A DNA stretch of 64,000 bases from positions 1 to 64,000 of the forward strand of contig NZ_JABSSM010000005.1 in the NCBI RefSeq assembly GCF_013214165.1, read 5' to 3'. The translations under genes were made by a program, and so were the position numbers. Positions 20,585 to 29,687 of this stretch are shown here, one piece after another; the first letter of the stretch is position 1; each line of letters begins with the position of its first letter. The DNA is from Shewanella sp. Its GTDB lineage: Bacteria > Pseudomonadota > Gammaproteobacteria > Enterobacterales > Shewanellaceae. The notes beneath the pieces are model-generated. The model did no database searches and was not told where the DNA came from. It saw only the letters and a list, made by a program, of their open reading frames with translations.

Positions 20585-22189
20585 ATGAATCGACCATTCG
20601 CCCTTATCATGCTCACCTTGATGGCACTTATTGGGACTCAGGTCCGAGCCGAAGAGGCTGATATCACGTCTGAGCTCACCGCTTTGCAGCAATCGATAGA
20701 GAGCCATCTCATCCAGTTGCGCAAGATCCGAGGCGAGTTAACTGAATTAACCGAATACCGTATAAAACAAAAATCGGCTCAATTACATCATAGGCTCAAA
20801 GCGTTAATGGAGCAGCCCTCCTTAAACACCGACTTGTTGACCTCCTACGTCAAAGAACATCTCAATCTAATCGAGACTATCGACGCTCATTACCAGATCA
20901 GTATAGCCATCCTCAAACTGACATTGGGACATGGCAATGACGCCGATATCATGATGCAACTAACCAATAGAGAGTTAGAGCGAGATGAGATGCTACAAGC
21001 CAAATCTGATACTTTAAACTGGGCAGAGCAGCTATCTATCGATACTGGCGATGTGAAGCAGCAATTCACAGCTAGCCTGATTGAGCGAGCCGATAACTTA
21101 GATAGCCTGGTACATTTCACTCAAGACAGATTGAGGGCCGCAGTGAATGATGCCAACCTGGCAGGTAAAGATGTCTCCGGCGAGCAAACGGCTAAGATCA
21201 CTCAGCTTAATGAGCGACTGTCCCATAGCAGTTCAAGCTTAGGGGTCGTGATTCAATTGCTGGATAATTTAGGCCTGGACACCTCGGAGCTAACACAGAC
21301 CCTGTTCAGTACTTCTGGCGACATCACTCAGGATGTACTCAATCTGGACGTCGCCAGCAGCCTCATAGAACAATGGCTGTATAGGGCAAAGAATCAGTTC
21401 ATAGATAATGGCCCTAATGTGGTTTTCAAGGTCTTTATCTTCCTGCTGATCATAGTGATTACTAACTTAGTCGCCAAAGGCGTTGAGAAACTGGTGAAGA
21501 AAACGGTGAGCAACTCTAAACTCAAGTTCAGCAAGCTGCTGCAAGAGTTCTTCACCTCTTTATCGGGTAAGACAGTGTTCACTATCGGGGTACTGATAGC
21601 CTTATCGCAACTCGGTTTCGAGCTAGGCCCCTTATTAGCAGGTTTCGGTGTTGCCGGTGTCATCATTGGATTTGCCTTGCAAGACACCCTATCTAATTTT
21701 GCCTCCGGCATGATGATACTGGTCTACCGTCCCTATGATGTCGGCGACCTCATCAACGCGGCGGGGGTGACCGGTAAGGTGAGTCACATGAATCTGGTGT
21801 CGACCACCATCAAGACCTTAGATAACCAGAGGCTCATCATCCCCAATAATAAGATCTGGGGTGATACCATCAATAACATCACAGTTGAGCATCAGAGGCG
21901 TGTCGATATGACCTTCGGCATCGGCTACGGTGATGACATTGAGAAAGCGGAACGTGTGCTTATGGATATCGTCTCATCACATCCTAAAGTACTTAAGACG
22001 CCAGTCCCTATGGTCAAGCTACATACCCTGGGCGACTCTTCGGTAGACTTCGTGGTACGCCCATGGGCCAAGCCAGAGGATTACTGGAATGTTTACTGGG
22101 ATATCACCCGTGAAGTGAAGGTCTGCTTCGACAGAGAGAACATCAGCATTCCGTTCCCACAGCGCGATGTACATATTTATCAAAAATAA
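20585..22189 (+). CDS. Mechanosensitive channel, MscS family, with periplasmic coiled-coil domain
   Basis: Inner-membrane tension-gated channel of 534 residues that would release solutes on hypo-osmotic shock. A signal peptide (1-22) precedes a helical periplasmic region (about 25-275) with heptad-like leucines. Membrane helices follow at about 280-298 and 331-349. The pore-lining Gly/Ala-rich TM3 is GPLLAGFGVAGVIIGFALQDTLSNFASG, and then the MscS beta domain (VYRPYDVGDLI...) and C-terminal alpha/beta domain. It is longer than E. coli MscS and closer in layout to YbdG/YnaI-type or MscK-like proteins. It is transcribed alone. Confidence 0.93.
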   Translation: MNRPFALIMLTLMALIGTQVRAEEADITSELTALQQSIESHLIQLRKIRGELTELTEYRIKQKSAQLHHRLKALMEQPSLNTDLLTSYVKEHLNLIETIDAHYQISIAILKLTLGHGNDADIMMQLTNRELERDEMLQAKSDTLNWAEQLSIDTGDVKQQFTASLIERADNLDSLVHFTQDRLRAAVNDANLAGKDVSGEQTAKITQLNERLSHSSSSLGVVIQLLDNLGLDTSELTQTLFSTSGDITQDVLNLDVASSLIEQWLYRAKNQFIDNGPNVVFKVFIFLLIIVITNLVAKGVEKLVKKTVSNSKLKFSKLLQEFFTSLSGKTVFTIGVLIALSQLGFELGPLLAGFGVAGVIIGFALQDTLSNFASGMMILVYRPYDVGDLINAAGVTGKVSHMNLVSTTIKTLDNQRLIIPNNKIWGDTINNITVEHQRRVDMTFGIGYGDDIEKAERVLMDIVSSHPKVLKTPVPMVKLHTLGDSSVDFVVRPWAKPEDYWNVYWDITREVKVCFDRENISIPFPQRDVHIYQK

Positions 22190-22273
22190 CCAGCTCTAAC
22201 CGAGTTTTTTACGCAGCTTAATCTGAATCAATTGAAAGTGATCCACTAGATGAGAGGCGACCATTAACGTCAT

Positions 22274-23233
22274 ATGAGCGAATACATGAACACGACATCT
22301 AAGCGAGATGAGGACCAAATAGACACACGGGAGCCCAGCACGCCCCGCCTTGAAATGTCTGAATTTATCGCCGGTTTCTGGCGCATGCACACCTGGGATA
22401 TGTCGACTCAACAGCGGCTTCACTTACTAGAGACCTATCTTGATCTGGGGATCACCACCATGGATCATGCGGATATCTATGGCCAGTCTCTATGCGAGAG
22501 CCTATTCGGTGAAGCCCTAGCCTTGAGGCCATCATTGCGTGAGCAGATGCAGATAGTCAGTAAGTGTGGCATTAAACCCGCATTCGACTCGGCTCCAGAA
22601 CGTTATGTTAATCATTACGATACCAGCCAGGCGCACATTCTCGCCTCGGTGGATGCCTCACTCACCCGGCTAACAACGGATCGACTCGATCTCCTGCTGA
22701 TCCACAGACCGGACCCCTTGATGCGTGCCGATGAGGTCGCCGCCACCTTTGAGCAACTCAAGCAAGCCGGTAAGGTGCTCAACTTCGGCGTCTCTAACTT
22801 CACACCGGCTCAATTTGACCTGTTGCAATCTAGCTTGCATCGCTTCGATATTCCTTTGGTGACGAATCAGGTGGAGATATCGCCGATGAATATGACCAGC
22901 CTCAGCGACGGTACCTTAGATCACTGCCAGCAGCATAAGATCCCTCCCATGGCCTGGTCTTGTTTGGGTGGTGGAAATATTTTCTCCTCAGACGATGAGT
23001 CCAGCCAAAGATTGAGGCTACAGCTAGCCAAGATAGCCGATGAACATGGCACCCAAGATATCAGCCAGATCATCTATGCTTGGATATTGGCTCTACCCAG
23101 CCAACCTAAACCCATCATTGGCAGTGGACAAGCCCACAGAATCGCAGCCGCTCAAGCATCGAGGCGGATAAAGTTAGACAAGCAGCAATGGTTCAGCATC
23201 TGGCAGGCCTCGATGGGCCACAGCGTTCCCTAG
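22274..23233 (+). CDS. Aldo/keto reductase (YdhF-like)
   Basis: Cytoplasmic NADPH-dependent oxidoreductase of 319 residues with the (beta/alpha)8 AKR fold. The catalytic tetrad is visible: Asp64 and Tyr69 (DHADIYG), Lys97 (VSKCGIK) and His144 (LLIHRPDP). The C-terminal cofactor-binding segment reads PKPIIGSGQAHRI. Its overall sequence is like E. coli YdhF, whose substrate is not settled. The ATG at 22274 has a weak ribosome site; the ATG at 22286 is an alternative. It lies 84 bp downstream of the MscS gene on the same strand without an obvious terminator between, so co-transcription is possible. Confidence 0.9.
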   Translation: MSEYMNTTSKRDEDQIDTREPSTPRLEMSEFIAGFWRMHTWDMSTQQRLHLLETYLDLGITTMDHADIYGQSLCESLFGEALALRPSLREQMQIVSKCGIKPAFDSAPERYVNHYDTSQAHILASVDASLTRLTTDRLDLLLIHRPDPLMRADEVAATFEQLKQAGKVLNFGVSNFTPAQFDLLQSSLHRFDIPLVTNQVEISPMNMTSLSDGTLDHCQQHKIPPMAWSCLGGGNIFSSDDESSQRLRLQLAKIADEHGTQDISQIIYAWILALPSQPKPIIGSGQAHRIAAAQASRRIKLDKQQWFSIWQASMGHSVP

Positions 23234-23245
23234 ATAAGCGTCTCA

Positions 23246-23290
23246 GACTCGAATAGAAAAGGCGCCAGTGGCGCCTTTTCTATTCGAGTC
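23246..23290. terminator. Very strong bidirectional terminator
   Basis: A perfect 21-bp stem (23246-23266 with 23270-23290) with a 3-base AGT loop contains A/T runs on both arms, giving TTTTCTATTC in both directions. It separates the convergent aldo/keto reductase and MaoC-like genes. Confidence 0.85.
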
Positions 23291-23317
23291 ATATTAATAC
23301 CAATTAACAGGTATTAA

Positions 23318-24184
23318 TTACAGGAAGCTGATTTTTCCCGAGAGATGCGGACGACGACCTCGTTTATCTCTGAGTTCAAAGACTAAATCATCTTCATCGG
23401 CCTCGGAATCGAAGGTTACATCGGCTGGCATTAACAGTGGCAGTTTGAATGCAACTTCCACCTTGCAAGGACGCTCGCCAATTTGCGGCATCATCTGGGC
23501 GATACAGCGCGCCTTAGACCACATACCGTGAGCCAACACACGATCGAAACCAAAACGCTTCGACAATACTGGGTGAAGATGAATAAGGTTATAGTCTCCC
23601 GACGCTTTCGCATAACGGCGACCTAGATCGTCGCCCAGACTCCAAGATTCAGGGGACTCCCAAGCCATGGCATTGGCCTTAGGTGGGCGAATACGGCGCT
23701 TACCGTTCTCGATACGATAGAGATAGGTAGACAATGACTCCCACACCAATTCATCATCGACGAAGGCTTTCGAGACTAGGTTGAATTCTAATCCAGCATC
23801 CGTCACTGTGCTACTCGTTAAGGCGCACTCAATATCGAATTTTTCATCGACACTTAACATTCTGTATTGAGAAATACTGTTGTTAAGATGAATCATTCCA
23901 AGCAGTGGAAACGTGATGCCATCATGGGTAAAGATAGCCGCATGCAGACGAAAGGCCATCACATACATGTAAGTCATGGGCAGTGCCTTGCCGTCGAAAT
24001 CGAAGCCACATACCGATGAATATTGGGCCACTTTATCTTTCGATAAACAGACATTAGAGACTGAGACATAGATCTTTGGCAAAGGCTGCTCATTCCACCC
24101 CGGCTTACGCCCGAAGAAGATCTTACGATAGAGGGAAAATAGAGAGGGCATCGCCTTCAATTGAATAGAATAATCATTTTCCAC
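23318..24184 (-). CDS. MaoC-like hot-dog dehydratase
   Basis: Protein of 288 residues with a C-terminal MaoC/(R)-specific enoyl-CoA hydratase domain. The catalytic Asp and His lie in YAKASGDYNLIHLHP, followed by the AHGMWSKARC helix that closes the hot-dog fold. The N-terminal half probably forms a second, degenerate hot-dog domain, as in double-hot-dog hydratases. The reaction is likely hydration of a 2-enoyl-CoA in fatty-acid metabolism; the substrate length is unknown. I use the GTG at 24184, with GAAAGG ten bases upstream; a TTG at 24202 would add six residues. It is a single gene. A 285-bp spacer upstream (24185-24469) shows nothing recognisable. Confidence 0.85.
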   Translation of the reverse strand: MENDYSIQLKAMPSLFSLYRKIFFGRKPGWNEQPLPKIYVSVSNVCLSKDKVAQYSSVCGFDFDGKALPMTYMYVMAFRLHAAIFTHDGITFPLLGMIHLNNSISQYRMLSVDEKFDIECALTSSTVTDAGLEFNLVSKAFVDDELVWESLSTYLYRIENGKRRIRPPKANAMAWESPESWSLGDDLGRRYAKASGDYNLIHLHPVLSKRFGFDRVLAHGMWSKARCIAQMMPQIGERPCKVEVAFKLPLLMPADVTFDSEADEDDLVFELRDKRGRRPHLSGKISFL

Positions 24185-24469
24185 GTTAACCGAACCTTTC
24201 AAATTTTATCTCACCAAGCAGATTTTAAGCCGGCGAGTATACATTAAAGTACAGCCGATCCGCTAAATTCAAACTGAATTAATCTATTTCAAATAGCTTT
24301 TGAGCGTACACAAGGCGGCAGAATTAGATGAAAATAGACTAGAGCTCCATGGTTAAAAGTGTAAAGCAGATATAGCAAGATTTTGAGCGACTCCTGGACA
24401 GGGTTTTGCTTAACATCCACCGGTATAAATCGCCACGCGAGTGGTCATGACGCTAAAGATAACCTGACT

Positions 24470-25096
24470 TTAAAACAGCTCCACCTGATTATCCTCTTGT
24501 TTTTTAACGATATTATTAAGATAAACTTTCTCTTCAGTCATCATCTGACCTATACGCGCAGGTGACATGCGTTTCAACAAGACTTTACCGCTGTTAGGGT
24601 GGAACAGCACCTTACGCGGCCAGGGACCGCCCAAGTCTTCCGCCTCTATCGCGATGCCCTCGAGTGTCAGGTATTCCTTGACAAACTCTATGTTAGATTG
24701 ACCGACATTGAGCACTGACCTCTTGGTTATCTGCGCCCCACCAAACACCTTTGCCTTCAATCTCTGTCGTTGACCACCAGAGGTCAAGATGCCATTGATC
24801 AATTTTTCCATGGCCAGGTTACCATAGCGACACGAATAGCTTGTCACTTGGTGCCAGTCTTCATGGAGTTCCTTCTCGGGCAAGAGGAAGTGATTCAAAC
24901 CCCCGATCCCCACTAAGGGGTCCCAGATACAGGCGGCAACGCAGGAACCCAAACGGGTGAAGATATATTCGTCGTGGGAGGATATATAGAAGGCGCCGGG
25001 GTCGACTCTGGCTATGACCTTGTTATGCTTCCTATCCCAGTTTCTGGGGATCTCCTCGAAACCCATTCGTGGGGGAGGAATAGCGACAGCTTGCAT
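24470..25096 (-). CDS. cheD: Chemoreceptor glutamine deamidase CheD
   Basis: Chemotaxis adaptation enzyme that deamidates glutamines of methyl-accepting chemotaxis proteins; in some species it also binds CheC. The 208 residues contain the catalytic Cys52 (LGSCVAACIWDP) and His69 (GGLNHFLLP), and the Thr/Ser region in the FGGAQ segment. Length is typical. There are no che genes next to it, but a CheC-domain protein is encoded 11 kb away in this window (12402-13397), so a CheC-CheD partnership across loci is conceivable. The gene is monocistronic as far as can be seen. Confidence 0.93.
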   Translation of the reverse strand: MQAVAIPPPRMGFEEIPRNWDRKHNKVIARVDPGAFYISSHDEYIFTRLGSCVAACIWDPLVGIGGLNHFLLPEKELHEDWHQVTSYSCRYGNLAMEKLINGILTSGGQRQRLKAKVFGGAQITKRSVLNVGQSNIEFVKEYLTLEGIAIEAEDLGGPWPRKVLFHPNSGKVLLKRMSPARIGQMMTEEKVYLNNIVKKQEDNQVELF

Positions 25097-25272
25097 TCAG
25101 CCTCCTTGCTCTTAATTGCGCCAACTCAAACTCTAGCTAAGATGCGAGTATGGTGTTGAGTACCAACATGAGTCAAAAGTATAGTCAGGCAAATGCAGGC
25201 AAGCCCTAATACTTGCTCATTATTTACGCCTATTGAGTTGGCGATTAACATTAACTCTAGGATTAATGGGGC

Positions 25273-26154
25273 TCAATCACACGCCTGCGGCCAACAGCTT
25301 GTCACCTTAGCCCCGTGCTGAGTCATCTCCATGGGAATACTTCTATCACCAACCAGGTGGCCGGCACCGATAATGATAAATAACGGCTGTTGAGTGCTAG
25401 GCTCTTGCATTAGCTCACGAATTCTCGCCGCCATATCTATGTTGCGTTGCCAGAGCAATTTTTCCAACATAAAGATATCCTCCTCATCTGACATCTGCCC
25501 CTCCATAAGCTCGGCGATATGTGCCGCATCTCCCGTTCTCCATGCCGTAACTAGGCCATGCATATCTTCGTCCGGTGACTCTATCGCTTCTCTCACCATG
25601 GCCCACTGAGACTCCTCATCGAAGGAGGAGAGTAACTGAAACTGGAACTCGGTACTCTCTAGCTCTAACAGGGGGCGGCCTTGATTGTTAGCAATAAACC
25701 TCTGATCTACACCATAACCTGCACTGTACCCTAGTGCCTCGAACCGATTCATTCCCAATTGCATCGACTGCAGCCAAGGTGCGAATCCACTCAGTGCCGC
25801 ACACACGCTGCCTCTTGGCTTACAGTAGGCATCGAGCACTGTCTTAGTTTCAACGTCTATGGGAAGCGTGTTCAAGCCATATTTTCTTATCAAGGCCATG
25901 ATGTCGGCGCTACCCGCATCAGCCTCGACAACGAGAGAGCCAGCTGACTCAAATTTAGATTCGATCATCGCTGCCATAGGATAGAAATCAGCCCGGCCCA
26001 CATGAATGGAGCCGAGTAGATAAGCGGTCTGATCTTGATAATCGATCTTAAAAAATGGAGGCCTATCTTCTACCGCAGCCTGGGTCGATGCCATAAAACC
26101 CGAGAAAGCGAGCCATATAACACCGAGTAATAATCTATGCCGACTTGTTGCCAT
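25273..26154 (-). CDS. TraB/GumN family protein
   Basis: Secreted or periplasmic protein of 293 residues with a signal peptide (cleavage near STQAAVE). TraB/GumN hallmarks are the N-terminal GSIHVG and the C-terminal GAGHLVGDRS, two conserved GxxH motifs that probably bind metal; members of this Tiki-like superfamily are suspected metalloproteases. The conserved Glu lies in ELESTEFQFQLL. Function in bacteria is not established. It is divergent from the small helical protein at 26211. Confidence 0.9.
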   Translation of the reverse strand: MATSRHRLLLGVIWLAFSGFMASTQAAVEDRPPFFKIDYQDQTAYLLGSIHVGRADFYPMAAMIESKFESAGSLVVEADAGSADIMALIRKYGLNTLPIDVETKTVLDAYCKPRGSVCAALSGFAPWLQSMQLGMNRFEALGYSAGYGVDQRFIANNQGRPLLELESTEFQFQLLSSFDEESQWAMVREAIESPDEDMHGLVTAWRTGDAAHIAELMEGQMSDEEDIFMLEKLLWQRNIDMAARIRELMQEPSTQQPLFIIIGAGHLVGDRSIPMEMTQHGAKVTSCWPQACD

Positions 26155-26210
26155 CCGATTAGCCCCTTATAATCTCGATAATTTAAAAGTTTATGCAATG
26201 AGAGGCTTTT

Positions 26211-26522
26211 GTGCCACATACACGTGTTATTGAACAATTGAAACAAAACTTACAATCAGCCTATCGTAAATCCATCGATGCAGATGGCAAGCTCGATGAG
26301 TTAAAAAAAGCGGGTCATGGGAAATTCAATCGGATTTTCGCTCAAACTGAAGGCTTCACCACCAGCAGTAATCGCTTCAAGCCCTATGTCCAAGAGCTTG
26401 CCGATGAACTCGAAGTCTTGCCGACAGATAGCGAAACAATGCCTGCTGCATTAGAGACGTTTGTACGCAAGTTGGGCATTTTGATTCAGACATTACAGGC
26501 ATTTAAAGAGCAATCAAAATAA
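26211..26522 (+). CDS. Uncharacterised small helical protein
   Basis: A 103-residue soluble, all-helical protein of mixed charge (LKQNLQSAYRKSIDADGKLDELKKAG...), without signal peptide, Cys or recognisable catalytic motif. The GTG start is supported by GAGAGG five bases upstream. Similar short proteins in Shewanella have carried misleading enzyme names; nothing in the sequence supports an enzymatic role. Divergent from the TraB/GumN gene with only a 56-bp spacer, so promoters overlap. Confidence 0.7.
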   Translation: MPHTRVIEQLKQNLQSAYRKSIDADGKLDELKKAGHGKFNRIFAQTEGFTTSSNRFKPYVQELADELEVLPTDSETMPAALETFVRKLGILIQTLQAFKEQSK

Positions 26523-26554
26523 CCTGTATTTAGTGAACTCTGCCAGAAAAAACA

Positions 26555-26593
26555 AAACAGGCTAAATAAGCGATTCGCTCATTTAGCCTGTTT
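26555..26593. terminator. Bidirectional terminator between convergent genes
   Basis: A 13-bp stem (26555-26567 with 26581-26593) continues as a short inner stem around CGATTCG. The minus side runs into TTTGTTTTTTC, a strong T-tract, serving the DUF3016 gene. Confidence 0.8.
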
Positions 26594-26636
26594 GCATTTA
26601 ACACATGAGAACTGTATTAGGATCTGAACTTAGCAG

Positions 26637-27173
26637 TTAGATTTTAGGTTCAACCGTCTTCTTCATCCAATCCGCGAGTAATTTATTCTCATATTTTAAT
26701 GGCTTATCGTTAGCGCGACCTATGTTATGCATGAAGCTCATATCGGTCAGTTTCTCGTTACCTACCATGACCACCTTATCGCCCTCGAGTACAGAATAGC
26801 TAAAGGTAATGCGAGGCGGATAGATATCTTTGATTAAGCGAATATCATGCATGGTCGCACCGAATGTCGGCCTGACATCGCCGGCAAGATCTAAGTCTGT
26901 CACGATCAACTCAAGTTTTTGTTCAGGCTTGAGAATTTTTCTCGCCTCTTTATCTAGACCCTTGGTTAATGTTTCAAACGTACGCGCCTCATAACGCGAC
27001 TGAATATCGCTCACCGCTTTAACATCACGGAAACTCTTAGGGTCTTGCCAAGTTATCTTGACCACACCTTGTTCTGTTACTGGGTTTTCAGCCACGTCAT
27101 CGGCAACCGCGCAACCCGAAAGCATCGCACCAGAAACCATAGTTCCTGCTAGTAATAGATAGGGTAACTTCAT
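26637..27173 (-). CDS. DUF3016 family lipoprotein
   Basis: Predicted outer-membrane lipoprotein, 178 residues, with lipobox LSGC after a hydrophobic signal (MKLPYLLLAGTMVSGAM). The mature part (VKITWQDPKSFRDVKAV...) follows the DUF3016 pattern, a family of unknown function common in Shewanella and Vibrio. The ATG at 27173 is chosen because AGGAGG lies five bases upstream and the signal peptide starts there; the longer in-frame ORF from 27263 has none. Single gene. Confidence 0.85.
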   Translation of the reverse strand: MKLPYLLLAGTMVSGAMLSGCAVADDVAENPVTEQGVVKITWQDPKSFRDVKAVSDIQSRYEARTFETLTKGLDKEARKILKPEQKLELIVTDLDLAGDVRPTFGATMHDIRLIKDIYPPRITFSYSVLEGDKVVMVGNEKLTDMSFMHNIGRANDKPLKYENKLLADWMKKTVEPKI

Positions 27174-27399
27174 ATCAGCCTCCTGGGCTAAGTGTTCTTC
27201 ATGGAGTTTATCGTACAAAATATAACCTGTACATGAGCTTAATGCAAAACAATTAGTGACCATCCATTGTATCGCGCACCATAAGTATTAGACCGTAACA
27301 CGCTAGATTTAATTACATAATATTCAGATAAAACTGTATCAAAAGTTATCATTGATAAATAGAATAGCGTCACTCAATGCTAAACAATCCTGACATAAA

Positions 27400-27705
27400 A
27401 TGAAAAATTCCCCCGCTATTATTCTCGTTACTCTGATTTTCATCGGTCTTGGTACTAGCCTCTATCTTATCAATAGCTCAGAAAAGAGCCACTCAGCTGA
27501 AACTTGGTCCTCTTTCGTATATACCAATGGCTACAATTCGGGTCGATATAAGAAACAAGATGACTTCATCAGCTATGAGGCTTGCAGTGAACACGCATTA
27601 GCAACCTCGGTCAAGTTCGATAACGCCCCCTGGGAATGCGGGCTAAGATGCCGCTTCGACTCCAGCCGCCAAGGGTTTCAATGTGAGACAATGAAAAGAG
27701 AATAA
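27400..27705 (+). CDS. Small exported or membrane-anchored Cys-containing protein
   Basis: A 101-residue protein with an N-terminal membrane anchor or signal (SPAIILVTLIFIGLGTSLYLI) and a short soluble domain with four cysteines (EACSEHA, WECGLRCRF, FQCETM), suited to two disulfides in the periplasm. No family recognised. The upstream region is AT-rich with no strong ribosome site, so the start is only moderately supported. It precedes two small secreted proteins on the same strand. Confidence 0.6.
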   Translation: MKNSPAIILVTLIFIGLGTSLYLINSSEKSHSAETWSSFVYTNGYNSGRYKKQDDFISYEACSEHALATSVKFDNAPWECGLRCRFDSSRQGFQCETMKRE

Positions 27706-27819
27706 GCGCTCCTTAGTTAGCCTATTAGCTTTTTGGCATCGCCAACACTTGTGTTAACTTTCAGTTGGCGATATTATTGTGTAACAATATGTGACCAAGA
27801 CGCTATTAAGGGTATGGCT

Positions 27820-28101
27820 ATGATTTCATCACTAAAAAACATATTAATAATCTCTCTTCTCACCACTTCTTCTTTAGTTAATGCCACCGATCTGTCGCGT
27901 TTCGAGATAGATGAAACTAAGGCCACAGCCGAAGAAGTGCTAAGCCAGTATCAGGCTCTCACCGAAGGTATGGATGCAGAGACACAATTAGACAAGATAG
28001 ATCGACAACTCGATCAAGAAGTCCACGAGATGCTAAAGTCCATCTGTACCGAATATTCTATCGACCTCAAGACGGGTGAAGAGATCTGTAATTTACAATA
28101 A
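27820..28101 (+). CDS. Small secreted protein with C-terminal Cys pair (paralogue 1)
   Basis: A 93-residue exported protein: signal peptide (MISSLKNILIISLLTTSSLVNA), an acidic helical middle, and a C-terminal box SICTEYSIDLKTGEEICN with two Cys. The ATG at 27820 has AAGGG about seven bases upstream. The same layout and C-terminal box (ICNEHG...ATEVCYD) occur in the protein at 28531-28848, so the two look like diverged paralogues. Its 3' end takes part in a 52-bp tandem duplication. Function unknown. Confidence 0.65.
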   Translation: MISSLKNILIISLLTTSSLVNATDLSRFEIDETKATAEEVLSQYQALTEGMDAETQLDKIDRQLDQEVHEMLKSICTEYSIDLKTGEEICNLQ

Positions 28102-28182
28102 TCAGTATCGTCGCCCCACATATACTGCTGAAGAGATCTGTAACGTACGATAATCAGTATCGTCGGCCCACATATACTGGTG
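28079..28182 (+). repeat. 52-bp tandem duplication spanning the 3' end of the small secreted protein gene
   Basis: Two direct copies, 28079-28130 and 28131-28182, differ at five of 52 positions. The first contains the last codons and stop of the gene (EEICNLQ-stop); the second reads EEICNVR-stop. Confidence 0.9.
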
Positions 28183-28192
28183 TAAAAACGCC

Positions 28193-28213
28193 GCGAGGCA
28201 GCCCATGCCTCGC
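28193..28213. other. GC-rich hairpin in a 429-bp gap
   Basis: GCGAGGCA and TGCCTCGC pair perfectly around a 5-base loop. On the minus strand GGCG-TTTTT follows, so it could be a weak terminator for minus-strand transcription. Apart from this, the tandem repeat and the hairpin at 28451-28487, the gap 28102-28530 shows no gene. Confidence 0.4.
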
Positions 28214-28450
28214 ATTCAACACGAGTTTCACCCAAGAGTAGGCTCGCAAGCTAGTGCCCCCTCAATAGATCACCTAGTCAACATCTGGCCTCATCCAAAT
28301 TACACTGCTCACTTTTCATTCAGCTTAGGTTCATGGTTTACCGTTTACCATACTGGACAAGTTAACGAGCACTAGCTCTTCTGCGAGAAGGTTCCGAGAA
28401 CACGTTTCAACAGAAGCCGCGAAAACAAGCTTACTACCAGGGGATGACAC

Positions 28451-28487
28451 CTCTTGATCGACATTTAAGACAGATGTCGACCAAGAG
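28451..28487 (+). promoter_or_regulatory. Leader hairpin upstream of the second small secreted protein
   Basis: CTCTTG-A-TCGACAT pairs with ATGTCGA-C-CAAGAG (one mismatch, 9-base loop), 43 bp before the ATG at 28531. It could be an mRNA leader structure or a dyad operator. Confidence 0.45.
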
Positions 28488-28530
28488 CAAACGGTTTCTT
28501 ATCTGGACACAATACATTTTGGAGACATTT

Positions 28531-28848
28531 ATGAGCCATGCAAACACGAAAACTAACGTCAACTTCTCTGGTAAAATCGCACTAGTTTCAGTCTTTATCT
28601 TAGGCGCCATGATCACAGGTCAAGCATCAGCCAATGGCTTTACGCCTTCTGAACGGGCTGCCGTCAATCAGCATATCGAACTCTTGTCAGAGCAGCAAGA
28701 TAGGTCAGATGAAGCTATGATTGATAACCAACAACTAGATTTCAACCTTGGCTTGGAAAAGGCTGAAAACACGTTTATGAGTAATATCTGTAACGAACAT
28801 GGACGTGCTTATGATAATGCCACCGAGGTCTGTTACGATCAAAAATGA
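28531..28848 (+). CDS. Small secreted protein with C-terminal Cys pair (paralogue 2)
   Basis: A 105-residue protein with an N-terminal basic stretch, a hydrophobic signal helix (IALVSVFILGAMITGQASA) and an acidic helical domain ending SNICNEHGRAYDNATEVCYDQK. The two Cys and spacing parallel the protein at 27820-28101. The ATG has GGAGA seven bases upstream, favouring it over the earlier in-frame ATG at 28444. A terminator follows. Function unknown; probably periplasmic. Confidence 0.65.
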   Translation: MSHANTKTNVNFSGKIALVSVFILGAMITGQASANGFTPSERAAVNQHIELLSEQQDRSDEAMIDNQQLDFNLGLEKAENTFMSNICNEHGRAYDNATEVCYDQK

Positions 28849-28890
28849 TCATTGCCTAATACCAATAAGTACTAGGTATAGATACTCAAT

Positions 28891-28918
28891 AAAAAAGCGA
28901 GCTTGATCTCGCTTTTTT
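28891..28918. terminator. Bidirectional terminator
   Basis: An 11-bp stem AAAAAAGCGAG/CTCGCTTTTTT with a 6-base loop has T6 on both strands, between convergent genes. Confidence 0.88.
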
Positions 28919-28958
28919 ACCTTCTCGGCTGTAAAACATCAGCGAAATATGCGTCAGT

Positions 28959-29468
28959 TTAGAATGGAAACCTTTGACTCAATTGCGGATAAGCATTTTT
29001 TAACTGCTTTTTCTTGCTGGTGAACTTTTTACCTTGTGGCGTCGCTTTTCCGGAAGGGATAAAAGGCAGTTCCTCGCCAGTTCTATCTTCGAAGATCTGA
29101 CCGGCTATCAAATCATATTCATCCAAAAACGGATAAGGATAACCATCTTTCTCCGGCCACTGAGTCAACAGGGCAATCTCATCGGGATTGGCGATCACTT
29201 TTTCGTACCACTCTTGACCCAATGAGATAAGAAAACATCGGTACTCGGCAAAAGCATATTCTGAATCACAACCAGTGATGATATAGGCCGCTCCCCAAAT
29301 AGACCAAAAATAAGATCTGCGCATCTGCTGGCCGAATATTTTATCGAATTCGAGTAATTCTTGGTCAGATAGTCGTTCTAATTTACTCTTAAGGTTATCG
29401 GCAAGGCTTATCTGGTCTTGCGCGGGTGTGTCTCTCGTGACCAGTTGCCAGAATTCTATTTCAGTCAT
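28959..29468 (-). CDS. DUF4240 domain protein
   Basis: Cytoplasmic protein of 169 residues matching the DUF4240 pattern (TEIEFWQLV at the start, a WSIWGAAYIITGC core and the LISLGQEWYEKVIANPDEIA segment). DUF4240 proteins are found near polymorphic toxin and immunity genes and in many single-gene settings; their function is unknown. The ATG at 29468 is chosen because the domain begins there; an ATG at 29489 adds seven residues. No toxin gene is adjacent. Confidence 0.8.
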   Translation of the reverse strand: MTEIEFWQLVTRDTPAQDQISLADNLKSKLERLSDQELLEFDKIFGQQMRRSYFWSIWGAAYIITGCDSEYAFAEYRCFLISLGQEWYEKVIANPDEIALLTQWPEKDGYPYPFLDEYDLIAGQIFEDRTGEELPFIPSGKATPQGKKFTSKKKQLKNAYPQLSQRFPF

Positions 29469-29687
29469 ACTGTTTATCTTCACTCTCATCTACTGCTTTT
29501 GACTATTCTAACCAATATACTGACTCGAGACAGTACAAATTCGCTGACAATCAGATCCAGTCAAACTCTCTATCGAGGTCTCAGCCGCTCCCCCCGAAAG
29601 AAAATGGGATATACCTTTGACAGCGCCGATGGACTTTTCTACACTCGCCAAATTCCTAGCATCAACATAAACTATCACTTAGGTTCT

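Noticed and set aside
29418..29687. N-terminal extension of the membrane protein at 29688
   Set aside because: It overlaps the opposite DUF4240 gene and has no hydrophobic or conserved features.
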